NCBI GenBank assembly: GCA_944472155.2
Contig: OX235275.1
Coordinates: 54,453,228 to 54,517,227 of the forward strand
Origin: Trichobilharzia szidati
Lineage: Eukaryota; Platyhelminthes; Trematoda; Strigeidida; Schistosomatidae
Reading direction: 5' to 3'
Length of the DNA stretch: 64,000 bases
Under the pieces are notes generated by a model, which did no database searches, had not been told where the DNA came from, and saw only the letters and a list, made by a program, of their open reading frames with translations. The position numbers and the translations under genes were made by a program. Below, piece by piece: positions 42,860-53,796 of this stretch (position 1 is the first letter of the stretch; the number at the start of each line of letters is the position of its first letter).

Positions 42860-43843
42860 ATTATTATTTTTATTATTGTTCTCTTGGGTTTCTAGTGGAA
42901 CATACGGCTTCAACTGCACGTCTCCACTTGCTTCTGTCTTCTGCTGTACTTTTCACCTGCATCCATGTTAGTCCATACTGTTTCAACTCCTCTTCACACG
43001 ATCTCCTCCATGTCACCCTTGCACTGACAACCAACTCGCCGCTTCCCTTTCGGGTTTCACTTGAGCTATGGCCTGACGCGCGATGTCACCCCGCGGCCTC
43101 CTCAGCGAGTGTCCAATCCATCTCCACTTTCTCCTGAATATTTGTTGGGCGATTGGTTCTTGCTTTGTTGGTTCCGGCCATCTGATCTTCAGTAGTGTAG
43201 AACGAAGACAGTTGTTGTTGATAAAGGTCTGCAACAGGCTGTTGGAAATATTCTTTGTGACCCGCCGCCACGTTTCTGATCCGTATAGAAGAACTGACTG
43301 AATTGACGTTTGTATTGAAAATCCGAATTTTGTTGTTGATGCTGAGTTGAGTGACGAAGATTTCCAAATTGGTTGGTTTCAGGTTGATGAATGTGTTTCT
43401 CGTCTTCCCGATTCTCGATTTGACATCCTCGTCCGTTCCTCCTTTAGTTGAGACAATGCTGCCTAGATAATTGAATGAAGTAACCTCTTTCAAATCCCTC
43501 TCGTTGATGGTGATTGGCGCTGGATGTTGCTGTTGTTGTTGCTGGTTGGTTATTTTCATGACCTCCATCTTGTCTATGTTCACCTGGAGTCCTGTCTTCA
43601 CCGGCTGCTTCTTCGACCAGTTTGTCAGTTTTCGCTTGTAAGTCTTCGATTTTGTGTGACATCAAACATAAATCATCCACGAGCGAAATCCAGGTCTTCT
43701 AGATTCTTCACGTCAGTGGTTCAGGCTATCCCTGTCTTCCCGTTTCCCACTGTCTGACGCATAATCCAGTTCACCACAATTAGGAATATCATTGGTGATA
43801 ATAAGCACCCTTGCCTGACTCTTGTGTTTACTCCAAAAGCCTC
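42860..43843 (-). mobile_element. SR2-type RTE-like retrotransposon, 12-bp TSD
   Basis: Flanked by gcagttcaagtt at 42848-42859 and 43844-43855. 984 bp, 5'-truncated within the RT just N-terminal to motif C. Cleanest copy of this length, with the terminus and (AAT)n tail at 42860-42895. Compared with 8221-9140 it is collinear throughout. Confidence 0.9.
43086..43680 (-). pseudogene. SR2-type RT C-terminal region
   Basis: Minus frames: DDLCLMSHKIEDLQAKTDKL (the ADD of motif C is just upstream), KTGLQVNIDKMEVMKITN, polyglutamine linker of five Q, DLKEVTSFNYLGSIVSTKGG, TDEDVKSRIGKTRNTFINLK and NNKIRIFNTNVNSVSSSIRI, ending WTLAEEAAG. One 171-codon frame covers most of it. One frameshift lies near 43600. 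Confidence 0.85.
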
Positions 43844-43924
43844 GCAGTTCAAGTTGCCATAGTCCATTTAGCAAATAAAGGTGGACAAAGGAGAAAAAAT
43901 AGGAACATGGAAAACCAATAGGGT

Positions 43925-44290
43925 CTAATGGATATAACAGTGAATATCAATCTAATGCCCACTGGTGACTGACCCTATTCAGGTAGTTAGTGTTACCTGA
44001 GTTCTAGTGAGAACTCGTGAACAGTGGGGTACAGTAAGTCAGTTGTGAGAATAAATACTCTTCAAGGAGGACACTGGCAATTGGTTGCGACATATCGTGA
44101 ATTGGCAGAAGTGGCTTAGGTTATTTACGAGCTCGCTAGCCTTGCAACCACCAGATCCTGGGTTCGAACCCTGCAGTGTGCGTACCGATGAGGAGTCCAA
44201 ACCAGGACGAAACCTAGTGGTTTTCGAATGGTTCTCTAGCCAATGTCAGCTCATGATATAACCTATAACAAGACAAATCCTTGAGAGCTG
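43925..44290 (+). mobile_element. Ribozyme SINE, subfamily II
   Basis: Starts gtgaatatcaatctaatgcc, then ccactggtgactgaccctat, a tRNA-like head with B box gggttcgaaccc (about 44160-44171), the altered hammerhead region cgatgaggagtccaaaccag gacgaaacc, and the tail gtcagctcatgatataacc. Stem II GTCC/GGAC kept; stem III and the GTC triplet are lost. Confidence 0.75.
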
Positions 44291-44291
44291 A

Positions 44292-44870
44292 CACTTGGAT
44301 ATAAGAAATCACAAAGAGTGTGTGGATCTGCGCCACTGACAACGACTTTGAACCATATCACCAAATATCTTCAGCCACTGGTTATTCGAATCTCAAGGAC
44401 TTCAACCGGGAAGCCTATACTTCCCCACATGACTGGCTTAAACTAACTGTCAGAAATTCCATGGACTGATACCACATTCTGGTTTGAACACCACTAGCTG
44501 TTTTCCAACATGATCCTATTTCTGTTAGCTAACATTGCGCGTCGAGAACGGCGATGGCTAGGCATGCGTAACATATATCCTAGCCATTTCAATCGACATA
44601 GCGTCACAACCTTGTCTATTCACTTCCCCTGCTTACCTGACACTTGATGCCCAACCTTTCTTTTACTCACTCTATTATACCACTTAACACGGGAGATAGA
44701 ACGCAGACATATATGATCAAAGACAACTGGCCTTTTCATTTCTTCTACTTTCAGAGGCCATTTCTGATAGCCATTAAAGAGGAACAAGCTAACTGTTGCT
44801 GTGCAGTCCACACATCCTTTGATCGATCATCAAGTATCACGTCTACTTCACAGATGGCGTAGGCTGGTAA
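44292..44870 (-). mobile_element. Second RTE-like lineage, 3' end
   Basis: Minus strand, collinear with 7075-7486 and 46735-47150 (caaatatcttcagccactgg, ccacatgactggcttaaact, gctaggcatgcgtaacatat). Frame-broken; extends right to the segment matching VYCSAVRSVLLYGGETWPL. Confidence 0.75.
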
Positions 44871-44954
44871 ATCTCACAAGTGCCTTTTTTATCCATCGTG
44901 AGATTTCGTGATATTTACTTGTGAATTTTTCAAAGTCTAGTTAAGTGATCTGAT

Positions 44955-45270
44955 CAGTATTATTATTATTAAGTTATGATTCATTGGGTTCCGAGGACAA
45001 AATAGGGATCTAGGAGCTCACCTACATTGTACTTTGTTGTCTGTGATGATTTCTGGGTAGCTTCATGACTTCCTGTTAGGGTTCATTTCCTTCTCAAACA
45101 ATCTCCCCGATATCACCCTCACATTGGTGCCTAATTTGTCTTTTCCCATTTGGAATCCACTCAGTGGTCTCCATAGTGCGTGACTGCCATATTTCCATTT
45201 CCCTGTGCGTTTCTGTTGGGCGATTGGTTCCTGGCTGGTTCTTCCCCTGATAGAGTTTCGCACTGAAGTC
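44955..45270 (-). mobile_element. SR2-type 3' terminal fragment, decayed
   Basis: Terminus at 44955 (attattattaagttatgatt cattgggttcc), then the rc of the WIGHTLR-like region (ccatttccctgtgcgtttct). It joins Smalpha-like sequence directly at 45272. Confidence 0.7.
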
Positions 45271-45271
45271 A

Positions 45272-45345
45272 TTCTGTGGATAGTGACTAGCACTGGAATC
45301 CATGATGCGAATTTAGCCCCATTTAAGGACTCTTTAGATGGATCT
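45272..45345 (-). mobile_element. Smalpha-like fragment, minus
   Basis: rc of a Smalpha ribozyme region: gtggatagtgactagcactg gaatcc, then a worn core (gaatttagccccatttaagg). Boxes are lost. Confidence 0.65.
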
Positions 45346-45404
45346 TCCCACAGAGGCCGAAAACTCTGATCCAATAAATTGGCGGGGAAATCGAAATAAT
45401 AACT

Positions 45405-45590
45405 GACTCAAATGGTCTAGGGGGTAATGCTTCGGCATTCAAAGCGATGGGTACTGGGGCTGACCCTCAGTGAGAAAACCATTACTCACTGGAGACTGCA
45501 AGTACATCCAGATGACGAGTCCTGAATCGGAAGAAATGCTCATCATACATTCCATTGCTAGTCATTATCCACTAAATTAATTCAAGTTGA
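45405..45590 (+). mobile_element. Smalpha-like hammerhead SINE
   Basis: tRNA-like head caaatggtctagggggtaat, then gcaagtacatccag, ATGACGA, GTCC/GGAA (weak stem II), GAAA, and the end attccattgctagtcattat. With the minus fragment at 45272 it forms an inverted pair about 60 bases apart. Confidence 0.75.
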
Positions 45591-45689
45591 TCCTTAAACA
45601 TTGTTGAAGCATCGGTAAATGAAGCGGGACAGGTCAACCAAAGCTAAACACTTCCATCCAATCAAACAACAGGAAAATCGAATTAAATT

Positions 45690-46335
45690 GGATCTGGTCC
45701 CAGTGGCTGAATGGTTTACGAGCTTGCTTGCCTTGTAACCGGAAGGTCCTGGGTTCGAACCCCAGTGCAGTGGGTGTGTACTGCCGATGACTCCCAGACT
45801 AGGGCTGGCGAAACAGCTGGCTGTCCAGTACTCCCTGGTTGGTTTTCAATGGTTCTCTAATTGAAATCAATCCGTGATCAACTAGTCAAAACAAGTCTAA
45901 TCCTCACAGACCAACCATAGAAAATTAATCTGATTCTCGCTAGTGACTTGCTACAGGACAGAGTTTCCTGGAATTCTAGTGAGAAGTCGTGACCAGTGAG
46001 GTCCATCCAGTCAAGTGTGTGAGGATGAATGTCCCACCAATGACATTTGTTGTTAGTGGCGGTAAATGCATCACGAATTGGTAGAAATTAGAATTCATGG
46101 GCTGGCCATTGAATCGGGTCCTAATGGCTTAATAGTATACGAGCTTGCCTTGTAACCGGAAGGTCCTGGGTTCGAACGCGGGTAGTGGGTGCTTACTGCC
46201 AGTGGGTTCCAAACTAGGATGAAACAACTGTCCCATTCTCTCAGCTGGTTTTCAATGGTTCTCTAACTGATATCAATTCGTGGTCAAACCCGTAAAAACA
46301 AAACTAATCCTTACAAACCAACTACAGAAAAAGAC
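45690..46335 (+). mobile_element. Head-to-tail ribozyme-SINE dimer, subfamily I
   Basis: Partial unit (tRNA head onward) plus a full unit. ccttgtaacc recurs at 45731 and 46148, a 417-base period. Both B boxes start gggttcgaac. The hammerhead of unit 1 spans 45778-45831: stem I GTACTG/CAGTAC (6 bp), box 1 CCGATGA (U4 changed to C), GAAA at 45810-45813, stem III ACAG/CTGT, GTC. Near-intact apart from box 1 and stem II. Confidence 0.85.
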
Positions 46336-46359
46336 AAGAGTCCATCAAAGTTTATTCTT

Positions 46360-46540
46360 TATGGTTGGCTATCTGATCTTTCTGTATTCGAACTTCACTG
46401 GGTATGTACTGATGATGAGTCTCAGACTAGTACGAAATAGCTGTCTAGTACTCCCAGATGGTTTCCAATAGTTCTCTAACTAATATCAACCCGTGATTAT
46501 GTTTGAAAAACAAATCAAATCCCTATGCAAATTAACTGTT
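46360..46540 (+). mobile_element. Ribozyme-SINE fragment
   Basis: Hammerhead-like region 46406-46453: stem I GTACTG against TAGTAC (one wobble), box 1 ATGATGA, GAAA, GTC triplet. Stem II is eroded. Tail: caacccgtgattatg. Confidence 0.65.
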
Positions 46541-46734
46541 GAAAGTACCTAAGATGTCGTGGTCTCTGTCTGTCTGTCTGTCTGGACTCAACATAGAACT
46601 AGGCACCGAAGTGCAGCACTTCGAGTTCCCACGTTCCAAATAGCACACAAAGGTAGACAAGAAGATGAGTGAAGAGAATCAATAGAGTTTTGACAAGTAT
46701 AAGAGTGAAACAGAATGAGTAATGGTAGAAAGGA

Positions 46735-47409
46735 ATATGAAGGTTAAAGAGACTGAATACATCTGCGCCATTGACAACGATTTTGAGCCATGTCACCTAT
46801 TGTCTCCAGCCATTGATTGATTCTTAGAGTCCCGAGGGCTGGCCCCAACCCGGAAGTCTGCATCTCCCTCCCTACCTGACTCAGTTTAACTGTCAGGGAT
46901 TTCATGGATTGATGCCATGTGTTTGTTTGGCCATCACTTACTCTTTTCCAACCTGCACCTATATCAGCTAGTAATGCCCGTCGGGGGAGGCGATGGCTAG
47001 GCATGCGCAGTACGTGACCTAGCCATCTCAATCTATGTAACTTTATAGCCCCTTCGATTGATTTTCCCTCTTTGTCCAACACTCTACGCCTAACGTCAAC
47101 ATTACTTACCTTATTATGCCACCTAACTTGAGAAAGAGATCGTAGACATCAATGATCAAAAACAGACAATCTCTTCATGTCTTCCGCTCTCAATGGCCAC
47201 GTCTCACCGCCATAGAGAAGGACGGAGCGAACTGCTGAGCAGTATACACGTCCCTTGGTTGATAGTCGGATGTCACGCCTACGCCAGGGATGGTGTAAGT
47301 TAGCGAAAGCAGCCCGAGCGTTTTGGATCCGTGCTGAGATTTCGTCGCCAATCAATCCGTTGGTGCTGATACAACTTCCCAAATAGGTGAAGTGGTCAAC
47401 ATGTCCTAT
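46735..47409 (-). mobile_element. Second RTE-like lineage, C-terminal coding and 3' end
   Basis: Two open minus frames cover the protein end. Truncated on the 5' side at 47409 by a solo LTR. Best-preserved copy of the lineage's C-terminus. Confidence 0.85.
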
Positions 47410-47427
47410 TGTAACGACAGGAAGCAA
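46744..47427 (-). pseudogene. RTE-like protein C-terminal region
   Basis: Frame 1 (92 codons): GHVDHFTYLGSCISTNGLIG, ARIQNARAAFANLHHPWRRR, VYCSAVRSVLLYGGETWPLR, LSVFDH. Frame 2 (112 codons): [76 protein letters not shown]. One frameshift between them near 47090-47150. Function of this post-RT region is unknown in detail; it includes thumb-like and zinc-ribbon-like parts in RTEs. Confidence 0.85.
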
Positions 47428-47746
47428 GAGTCAGGCAACAGATCATTTATTAAGGAAATCAACGCATATTTATATATGTTTTCATGTACATTACTATGGA
47501 TATTTAAGCAAATAAACACAGTCTTCCGATTGGTTGTTTCTCACGTAAAGTTAATCTTTCATCTATTTGTGACTGTTTCTTGAATGTCAAATCCTCTATA
47601 TGTTAACTGCATCCGCCTACGCAAAGTCTGCTGTGGTCGGTTTTGAATCAATCTTTGTTCACATTTTCTCACGACAAATCTTGGGAAGGTAAATATTGAC
47701 GTAAATTACTGTCTACCCATTTGGCTAGTAGACAGCTCTCACCACA
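47410..47746 (-). mobile_element. Solo LTR (337 bp), minus
   Basis: rc begins TGTGGTGAGAGCTGTCTAC and ends TTCCTGTCGTTACA. Inserted in an RTE-like copy (left junction cctat|tgtaacg). No clear TSD (cctat against ctttg). Confidence 0.75.
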
Positions 47747-47931
47747 CTTTGGGTTCACAAAATAAATTGTGATTACAATTCACTTTGTGTGTGCTTTGAA
47801 AGTATCAACAGTCTTATTCGAACATTGGTGTGTGTGTGTGTGTATGAAAGAGAGGGAGATGGGGAGGTGGACACTTAGATAGACAGATAGACGAAATTAC
47901 TCCTAGCGCCCAGAAAGAGAGAAACACTACA

Positions 47932-48156
47932 CAGTGTTTAGAAAATACTCTCGGCAAAACAGTTGAAATCAATCAACTTTATGCATCAGATATCTCAGAT
48001 AATAATTAGGTTATCATGTCAACAGTTTGGATAAACGTTATTTATAAACTGTAGAATCAAAATGAAAATGAAAAGCTGTCAAGAGAAGTTAACTTCAAAA
48101 AAAGTAACTTCCTTCATCTTGTCTTCATCTGCTTAACTGACATTCATTGATACAGA
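47932..48156. repeat. Third copy of a duplicated segment, left part
   Basis: Matches 53385-53610 and 55185-55430 (acagttgaaatcaatcaact, gtcatgtcaacagtttggat-like, gctgtcaagagaagttaact). Resumes at 49617-49770 after a PLE insertion. Confidence 0.8.
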
Positions 48157-49616
48157 TATGTGTAAAATTTGGGCACTGTGCCAGTTAGGAATTCCATATT
48201 AGTTTGTTTATTAGGTATATCACTCACAGTGAGTGAAACAGTATTAGTATTTACTGGATGACAGTTTAGAACACCTTTTATCGCTGTTCAGAATCATTTC
48301 ATCAATTATAATCACACGACTTCTAAACTTGAGTTTCATAGTTTTCTTTGTTCTCTCCTATTTGTCATCATTAGGGTAGTAGAGTTTTCCAGATGTCCAG
48401 ATAGGTGGACAGGTGTTGAATCATTCCTATTACACGTGTTGGTTCGCAGTTGATTCGATAAACAAAGCTTCCGTTATCAATCAGTCACTCCCTCCACCCT
48501 GCTATTACATTAGATTTTAAAACTGTCACCTTATCCCATCCATCCTATTGTATGGTTGTGTGTAATTGCATGTAGTGCTTTAGCTGAACTATTCTCTAGA
48601 TTTCTTATCTTATTTGGATCAACTAATCTAGATTTTGCTGGTAGGTTTTTGTGCTCGGCTAGTCTGACTGCCCCTGTTCTACTAGTTTGACCTAAGTATT
48701 TAACTTGACAATCATTCTAGCAGGGTGTTAGATAAACTAAATTGATTTGTTTTATTGGCTTCACAGGATCCTCCATTTAACCGACAAAGCTTGTTTCTAA
48801 TTGAGTTTGTGGATGGTGTGAATGCCAGCCACTTTTATTCCTGCCAGCATTGTTAAGAATTCTGCGTAAGGTGGTTCCCGAGGTCTCTTCCTTGTATGGA
48901 ATTGCTACTGATGATTTATATTCCTTATTGTTGGTGTTGTCATTACCCTGAGCATGTTTGATATGGATGTCATCATTAATATTACTATTACTATTATTAT
49001 TATTATCTCCATCACTACTATCATTATTTATTTTTATTTTTACATTTCCCTACATACGTTTTGACTAATTTATCAGGGTAATTATTAAGTTTCAAAGCTT
49101 CTCTTATATGCCTCACTTCATGTCTGAGATTTTCCTTGGTACTACTTATTTTATGTGCTCTATTTCTTAGATATTTCACCAATCCTATTTTCACTGACAT
49201 AGGATGGGATGATCGGAAGTTCAAATACCTACATGCAGTTACACACAATCAACCATAAAATAGATCGATGAGATAAGATGACAGTTTTAAAATCCAATGT
49301 CACAGGGTGGAGAGAGAGAGACTGATAACGGAAGCTTTGTTTATCGAATCAACTGAGAGAGAATACGTGTAATAGGAATGATTCAACACCTGTCCACTCA
49401 TCTGGACATCTGGAAAATTCTACTACCCTAATGACGACAAATAGGAGAGAACAAAGAAAACTATAAAACCCAAGTTTTGAAGTCATGTGATTATAATTGA
49501 TGAAATGATTATGAACAATAATAGATTGTGTTCGAAACGGTGTCATCCAGTAAATAATACTGTTTAACTGTGTAATTAATCTTATAAACAAACTAATATA
49601 GAATTCATTTACACAC
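48157..49616. mobile_element. Inverted-arm Penelope-like element
   Basis: Boundaries come from comparison with empty copies at about 53610 and 55425 (ttgatacccttaacactac). The minus part 48157-49210 holds 3' UTR, an endonuclease remnant (48480-48890) and RT C-terminus. The plus part 49211-49616 repeats the 3' end in inverse (gttttaaaatccaatgtcac, caacacctgtccactca). Ends share tgtgtaaa/tttacaca. Confidence 0.85.
49024..49248 (-). pseudogene. Penelope RT C-terminal segment
   Basis: Open minus frame: SSHPMSVKIGLVKYLRNRAH, KISSTKENLRHEVRHIREAL, KLNNYPDKLVKTYVGKC. This is the conserved PLE end of RT ('SHHP...K.g.v..L..RA...c......E...i...L..NgYP..lv'). The first residues come from the inverted junction. 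Confidence 0.85.
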
Positions 49617-49770
49617 CTAACACTAGTTAACTTTCTCTTATTCTTGTAAAATGTCATAACAAGAGTAAAACATTTCGTTATATTATGTATATATATTTAT
49701 GATATCAAACTTCTAAATTCAAACAAGTATTGATGAATATCAAATTAAATGACTAACTGACATCGGTTGT
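49617..49770. repeat. Third copy of a duplicated segment, right part
   Basis: Continues 47932-48156: ctaacactagttaactttct, tgtaaaatgtcataacaaga, ttctaaattcaaacaagtat match 53625-53740 and 55435-55560. Confidence 0.8.
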
Positions 49771-49789
49771 TAAGCAGAACTACTGAAAA

Positions 49790-49985
49790 CCAGAGACAAA
49801 AATACAAACGTTTCGTCCTAGTTTGTGACTCTTCAGAACAGCGCTGCCATGATTTCACTTGTCAGGGTTTGAAACTCGTGCCTTCAGGTTATGAGGTGGG
49901 CCTGTCTACCATTCAGCCAATGTGATGGAATCTAATGATCAGAATATGAACTATAACTTCTGTCAGTTTTGACGATATGTTTTGT
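49790..49985 (-). mobile_element. Ribozyme SINE, decayed
   Basis: rc of the hammerhead region at 49835-49880 (gaagagtcacaaactaggac then gaaacg) and a worn tRNA-like head (rc of tcagggtttgaaactcgtg). Box 2 GAAAC and stem II GTC./GGAC kept. Confidence 0.65.
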
Positions 49986-50198
49986 GAAGGAGCCCTTTCC
50001 AGCAAATACACGAATTACCTTGGCAAGACAAGTCACAAAAAGGCAGTGAAACCATGTAGTCATGACAATACATTCATAAAAGGAGGTGATGAAAATAGTG
50101 TATGAATTTGAACAGGATATCTGGTCAATTTAAGACTAGAGTTTGATAAGGGATAAATTGGGGTTGTGGTTTAATTTTAGCACCCGAATTAAATACTT
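49986..50198. other. No gene seen
   Basis: Unassigned sequence between a SINE and an LTR. Confidence 0.4.
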
Positions 50199-50543
50199 GT
50201 ATGGTGACACCTGTCTGCTAGCCAAAATTAGTAGACAGCAATTTACGTCACTGTTTACTTCCTAAATCTTGGTCATCAGAAAAAAACAGGAACAAGGACT
50301 AACTCAACAACCAATAACAGCACGCTTTGCGTGGGCGGATGCGATTCGCAGATATATGGCCTGACTTTGAAAGAGATGGCCACAAAGAGATGACAGATTA
50401 ACTTTCAGAGGGAAAACAACCAATCAGAAGACGCTGTTTCTCTGTTAATAGTAAAGAATAATAATGTACATAAAAATATATAAATACCTCTTGATTTCCT
50501 CAATAAACGATCTGTTACCTGGCCCTTGTCTTCTATCATCACA
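50199..50543 (+). mobile_element. Solo LTR, diverged
   Basis: Starts TGTATGGTGACACC; contains gcaatttacgtcactg, acataaaaatatataaatac and tcaataaacgatctgttacc; ends ctatcatcaca. More diverged than the other copies. Confidence 0.65.
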
Positions 50544-50654
50544 CTTTGGGCAATAGATCTTTGCAAAGTCATTGGTACATCCGTGTCTTATGAATGTCTA
50601 TTCCATTAAATTTGTCTGATTAAGCTTTTAAATGTACTGAATTTCAGCAGAACA

Positions 50655-52065
50655 GCTTAATAATAATAATAGTAATTTTATTCCAAACAACAGTAATCAT
50701 ATAGAACATGAATTTCAGCGTTTTATACGTATGTCAACAATTTAGCTCTTTTCATTGTCATACATAAATACAGAAACAATGAAACCACAAAACTGAAAGT
50801 TAGTGGAACATAATTATGCATAAATGAATAATATGATAAATAACGCGTTGGTAGCACAGCGACAGAACGCTCGCCAACCACGCGGCATGTGGTTCGGGGT
50901 TCGACCTCCGGCCGCCAACGCACTGGTGCTTCTGGGCACTCACTAGTCAGCAAGGCGTATCTGCAATCTTCAAGGAACTCATGTCCCTTCTGAGATTGAC
51001 CAATAGAAACCAATCTGCACCAAACAAAGGACTAAACTAGCCACTGACCAGTGTCCAATCAAAGCATTCAATACATTCCTACAGAAGGTCAATCGCGAGC
51101 CCGAATAGCTAGCTCAGTGGTAACGTCTCTGACTGCAGGCAGCACTGGGTGACACAGGTACAAATTTCAGAAGGGACATGAATTCCTTCAAGGCTGCAGA
51201 AACGCCTTGCTGATTGGTGAGTGTCAACTAGCACGAAACCTAGATTGTGTCCAAGGCTTCCTGCCGACTGTCTCCAACCATCTAAAATATTTGCTTTTAC
51301 TTTTCAATTCACTTAATGATTTAAAAAGTTTATAAATTCCTTTCTGACATCTGACTCTCTCTCCCTTGACACGCACCTACCCCTGATAAATATGGTGGTA
51401 TAGTAGAATTTTTATGCTTAGTAGCTGTACGAGCGTAGACGCTTCTTATGAAGTTTCTTCCGGTTTCATTCTCCTGGGAGATACAAGGCGAAAGTTGAGA
51501 ATAATTAGAAAGGATGTTCAGTACCAGACAAGATAACTTCGGCGAAATGCTTGCAAGAATTGAAGTGTCTGCTGACAATAATATCAGTCAGCTGAGCCAG
51601 AGGTACACACACCACTAACCCTATTTACAATCTGCAGTGATCTACGTCATATATGACAAAGTCTTTTTTGGGGAGTCCGGGGAAGAATGATGGTGAACAA
51701 TAAGAGAGAATGGGCAGAATACATGAATTAACAAACTGTAACAGAAGATTTGGGGTTGAGTTATGCAAGCAGAAAGTCTCAACTTCTTTATGAAATGAGT
51801 CAAACGAAAAATCCTTCAAGAAATCAACAGCATATAGGACGACCAATTGAGACTGGTAGATAAATTGATGCAGAGATATGAGATATTCAATCTACTGTAT
51901 ATCAAAGTGCTGTCAATACTACAGGAATCATGCAACTGAGTCAGTCCACGTAAGTCTTGTTCACATCTGAAACTAAAATCAACAAACAGTAGGACACTTA
52001 GATGGATTCAGTTTCAGACCATTTAGGTGAGACCACTTGTTAATTTCAGATAAGAATTTATTCAT
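50655..52065 (-). mobile_element. CR1-like retrotransposon, 3' part
   Basis: Tail at 50655 (aataataatagtaattttat tcc). Coding remnants: FVNSCILPILSYCSPSFFPG (about 51700), KHKNSTIPPYLSG, and SDTEHP-like sequence near 51510, matching 14704-15117. The 3' UTR is interrupted by two tRNA-derived SINEs (50848-51290). The element continues after a PLE insertion at 52910-53380. Confidence 0.8.
50848..51290 (+). mobile_element. Two tRNA-derived SINEs in tandem
   Basis: First head: ttggtagcacagcgacagaa with B box ggggttcgacctcc (about 50894-50907). Second head: atagctagctcagtggtaac with a damaged B box (gggtgacacagg), near 51110-51160. Both end in similar tail text (ctgattggtgagtgtcaac / cactcactagtcagcaagg, opposite sense). 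They interrupt the CR1-like 3' UTR. Confidence 0.6.
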
Positions 52066-52909
52066 TTAGATGTGGTTGTGTCCTCTGAGCTGGATAGTCA
52101 ATTTGCGAAGCTTACATCACCCTACTAGGTGACATCTTCAGCACATACTTCAATTTCAATTGAAGTGAGCTTTCAGATTTCTCCATGAGTTCACTATTAG
52201 GCATCCCTCCTGGTGGGTGGTCTTGAACGTGATTGGTTGTTTTTGTGTGTTTTCACACACTCTAGGCTACACTTGTATTGGAACGATTATTTCTTTGACT
52301 TGAACTTTCACCCTTTGTGTGTGAGGTTTCTTTCTTATCGGTTGATAAATTTTGTCTTTTTCGATGTATCTATTGATTGATGATTCACTGGAATACCAGG
52401 GAGGCTTCTAAAAATTCTCTAACATTTTTCTTGTTTCCTCTGTCTAATATTTGAACGCTGGTTGTCCCAGTCCAATTGATGCCCGTGGTTGTTTGTATGT
52501 AGTGATATGAAGGAGTGGATATCGTGTCTTTTGACGGCATTCCAGTGAATCATCAGTCAACAGACACATCGAAAAAGACAAAATTTATCAACCGATAAGA
52601 AAGAAATCTCACACACAAAGGGTCAAAGTCCAAGTCAAAGAAACAATCAGTTCCAATACCAACAGAAGTAGCCTAGAGTGTGTGAAAACACACAAAAACA
52701 ACCAATCACGTTCAAGATCACCCACCAGGAGAGATGACTAATAGTGAACTCATGGAGAAATCTGAAAGCTCACTTCAATTGAAATTGAAGTATGTGCTGA
52801 AGATGTCACCTAGTAGGGTGATGTAAGCTTCGCAAATTGACTATCCAGCTCAGAGAACACAACCACATCAAAATCATCCACCTGAGCTACAAATCTTCTT
52901 CATCATACC
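52066..52909. mobile_element. Inverted-arm Penelope-like element, 14-bp imperfect TSD
   Basis: Flanked by aagaatttattcat (52052-52065) and aagaatctcttcat (52910-52923), two mismatches. Minus arm 52066-52530 and plus arm 52535-52909 are inverse copies with the same endonuclease C-terminus (INWDNQRSNI-like, then HQSIDTSKKTKFI) and 3' UTR. The covarying hairpin is at 52105-52141 (minus) and 52796-52834 (plus). Confidence 0.85.
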
Positions 52910-53380
52910 AAGAATCTCTTCATCATATAAGAACAATCTAAAGCAGAAACTACTGGGACAGAAATGATCAAATCATTGGCATATTCAATGAAGTTAGCTC
53001 TTGAAGAATATGGAAGGTCATGCAAAAAGAAAGAAAAATGGAATGGAGAGAGTACAGCACCTTGAGGCACACCGGCTTTCTTTAGCAAAAAGAAGAACTG
53101 GAGCGCTTTCCAAGTTGTTTTCTACCCAAAAAATAGGAAGACAGCCAACCAACCTATGACCTAGGACTTAGTGAGTGCTGTAATCAGCTTATTGAAAGTG
53201 CCTTAGGAATTGAGTGAAAAGTAGCAGTGTAGTCCGAAAAGGAGGCTCGAACAAACTTATCATCTGTAGCTAAACTCGAAACAATACTATGGTGGAGTAC
53301 AATGACAGCATCTAAAGTGCTTCTACTGCATTTATAAGCAAACAGCTTTACGTCACTCAAACACAAGGGAAAACTTCACA
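52910..53380 (-). mobile_element. CR1-like retrotransposon, 5' part of split copy
   Basis: Minus frames LKKAGVPQGAVLSPFHFSFF, NFIEYANDLIISVPVVSALD (motif C changed from YADD to YAND) and upstream VKLFAYKCSRSTLDAVIVLH with FSDYTATFHSIPKALS. Same RT as 15121-15675 but mutated. Confidence 0.8.
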
Positions 53381-53796
53381 GTCTGTAGAAAATAGTGCTG
53401 AAAAACAGTTGAAATCAATCAACTTTAAGCATCAGATATCTCAAATAATTAGGTCATCGTGTCAACAGTTTGGATAAACATTACTTATGAACCATGGGAT
53501 CGAAATCCTAAGCTGTCAAGAGAAGTTAAATTCAAAAAAATGAAAACACTGTTATCTAACATTAAAACTTTCTTCATTTTATTTTGCTATCTGACTAGCT
53601 GACATCATTTGATACCCTTAACACTACTGAACTTTCAATTGTTGCTGTAAAATGTCAAAACAAGAATAAGAAGTTTGGTCATTTTTTTTCGTATATTTAA
53701 AAAGTGAAAATTCTAGATTCAACAAGTATTGATAGATAAATATTAAGTTAGATCCAAGATTGGTAGCAGTTAGACAGAACCATTGGAGTATGATTA

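Noticed and set aside
50875..50910. Functional tRNA with anticodon loop
   Set aside because: B box is good, but no complementary acceptor stem could be found and a SINE tail follows.
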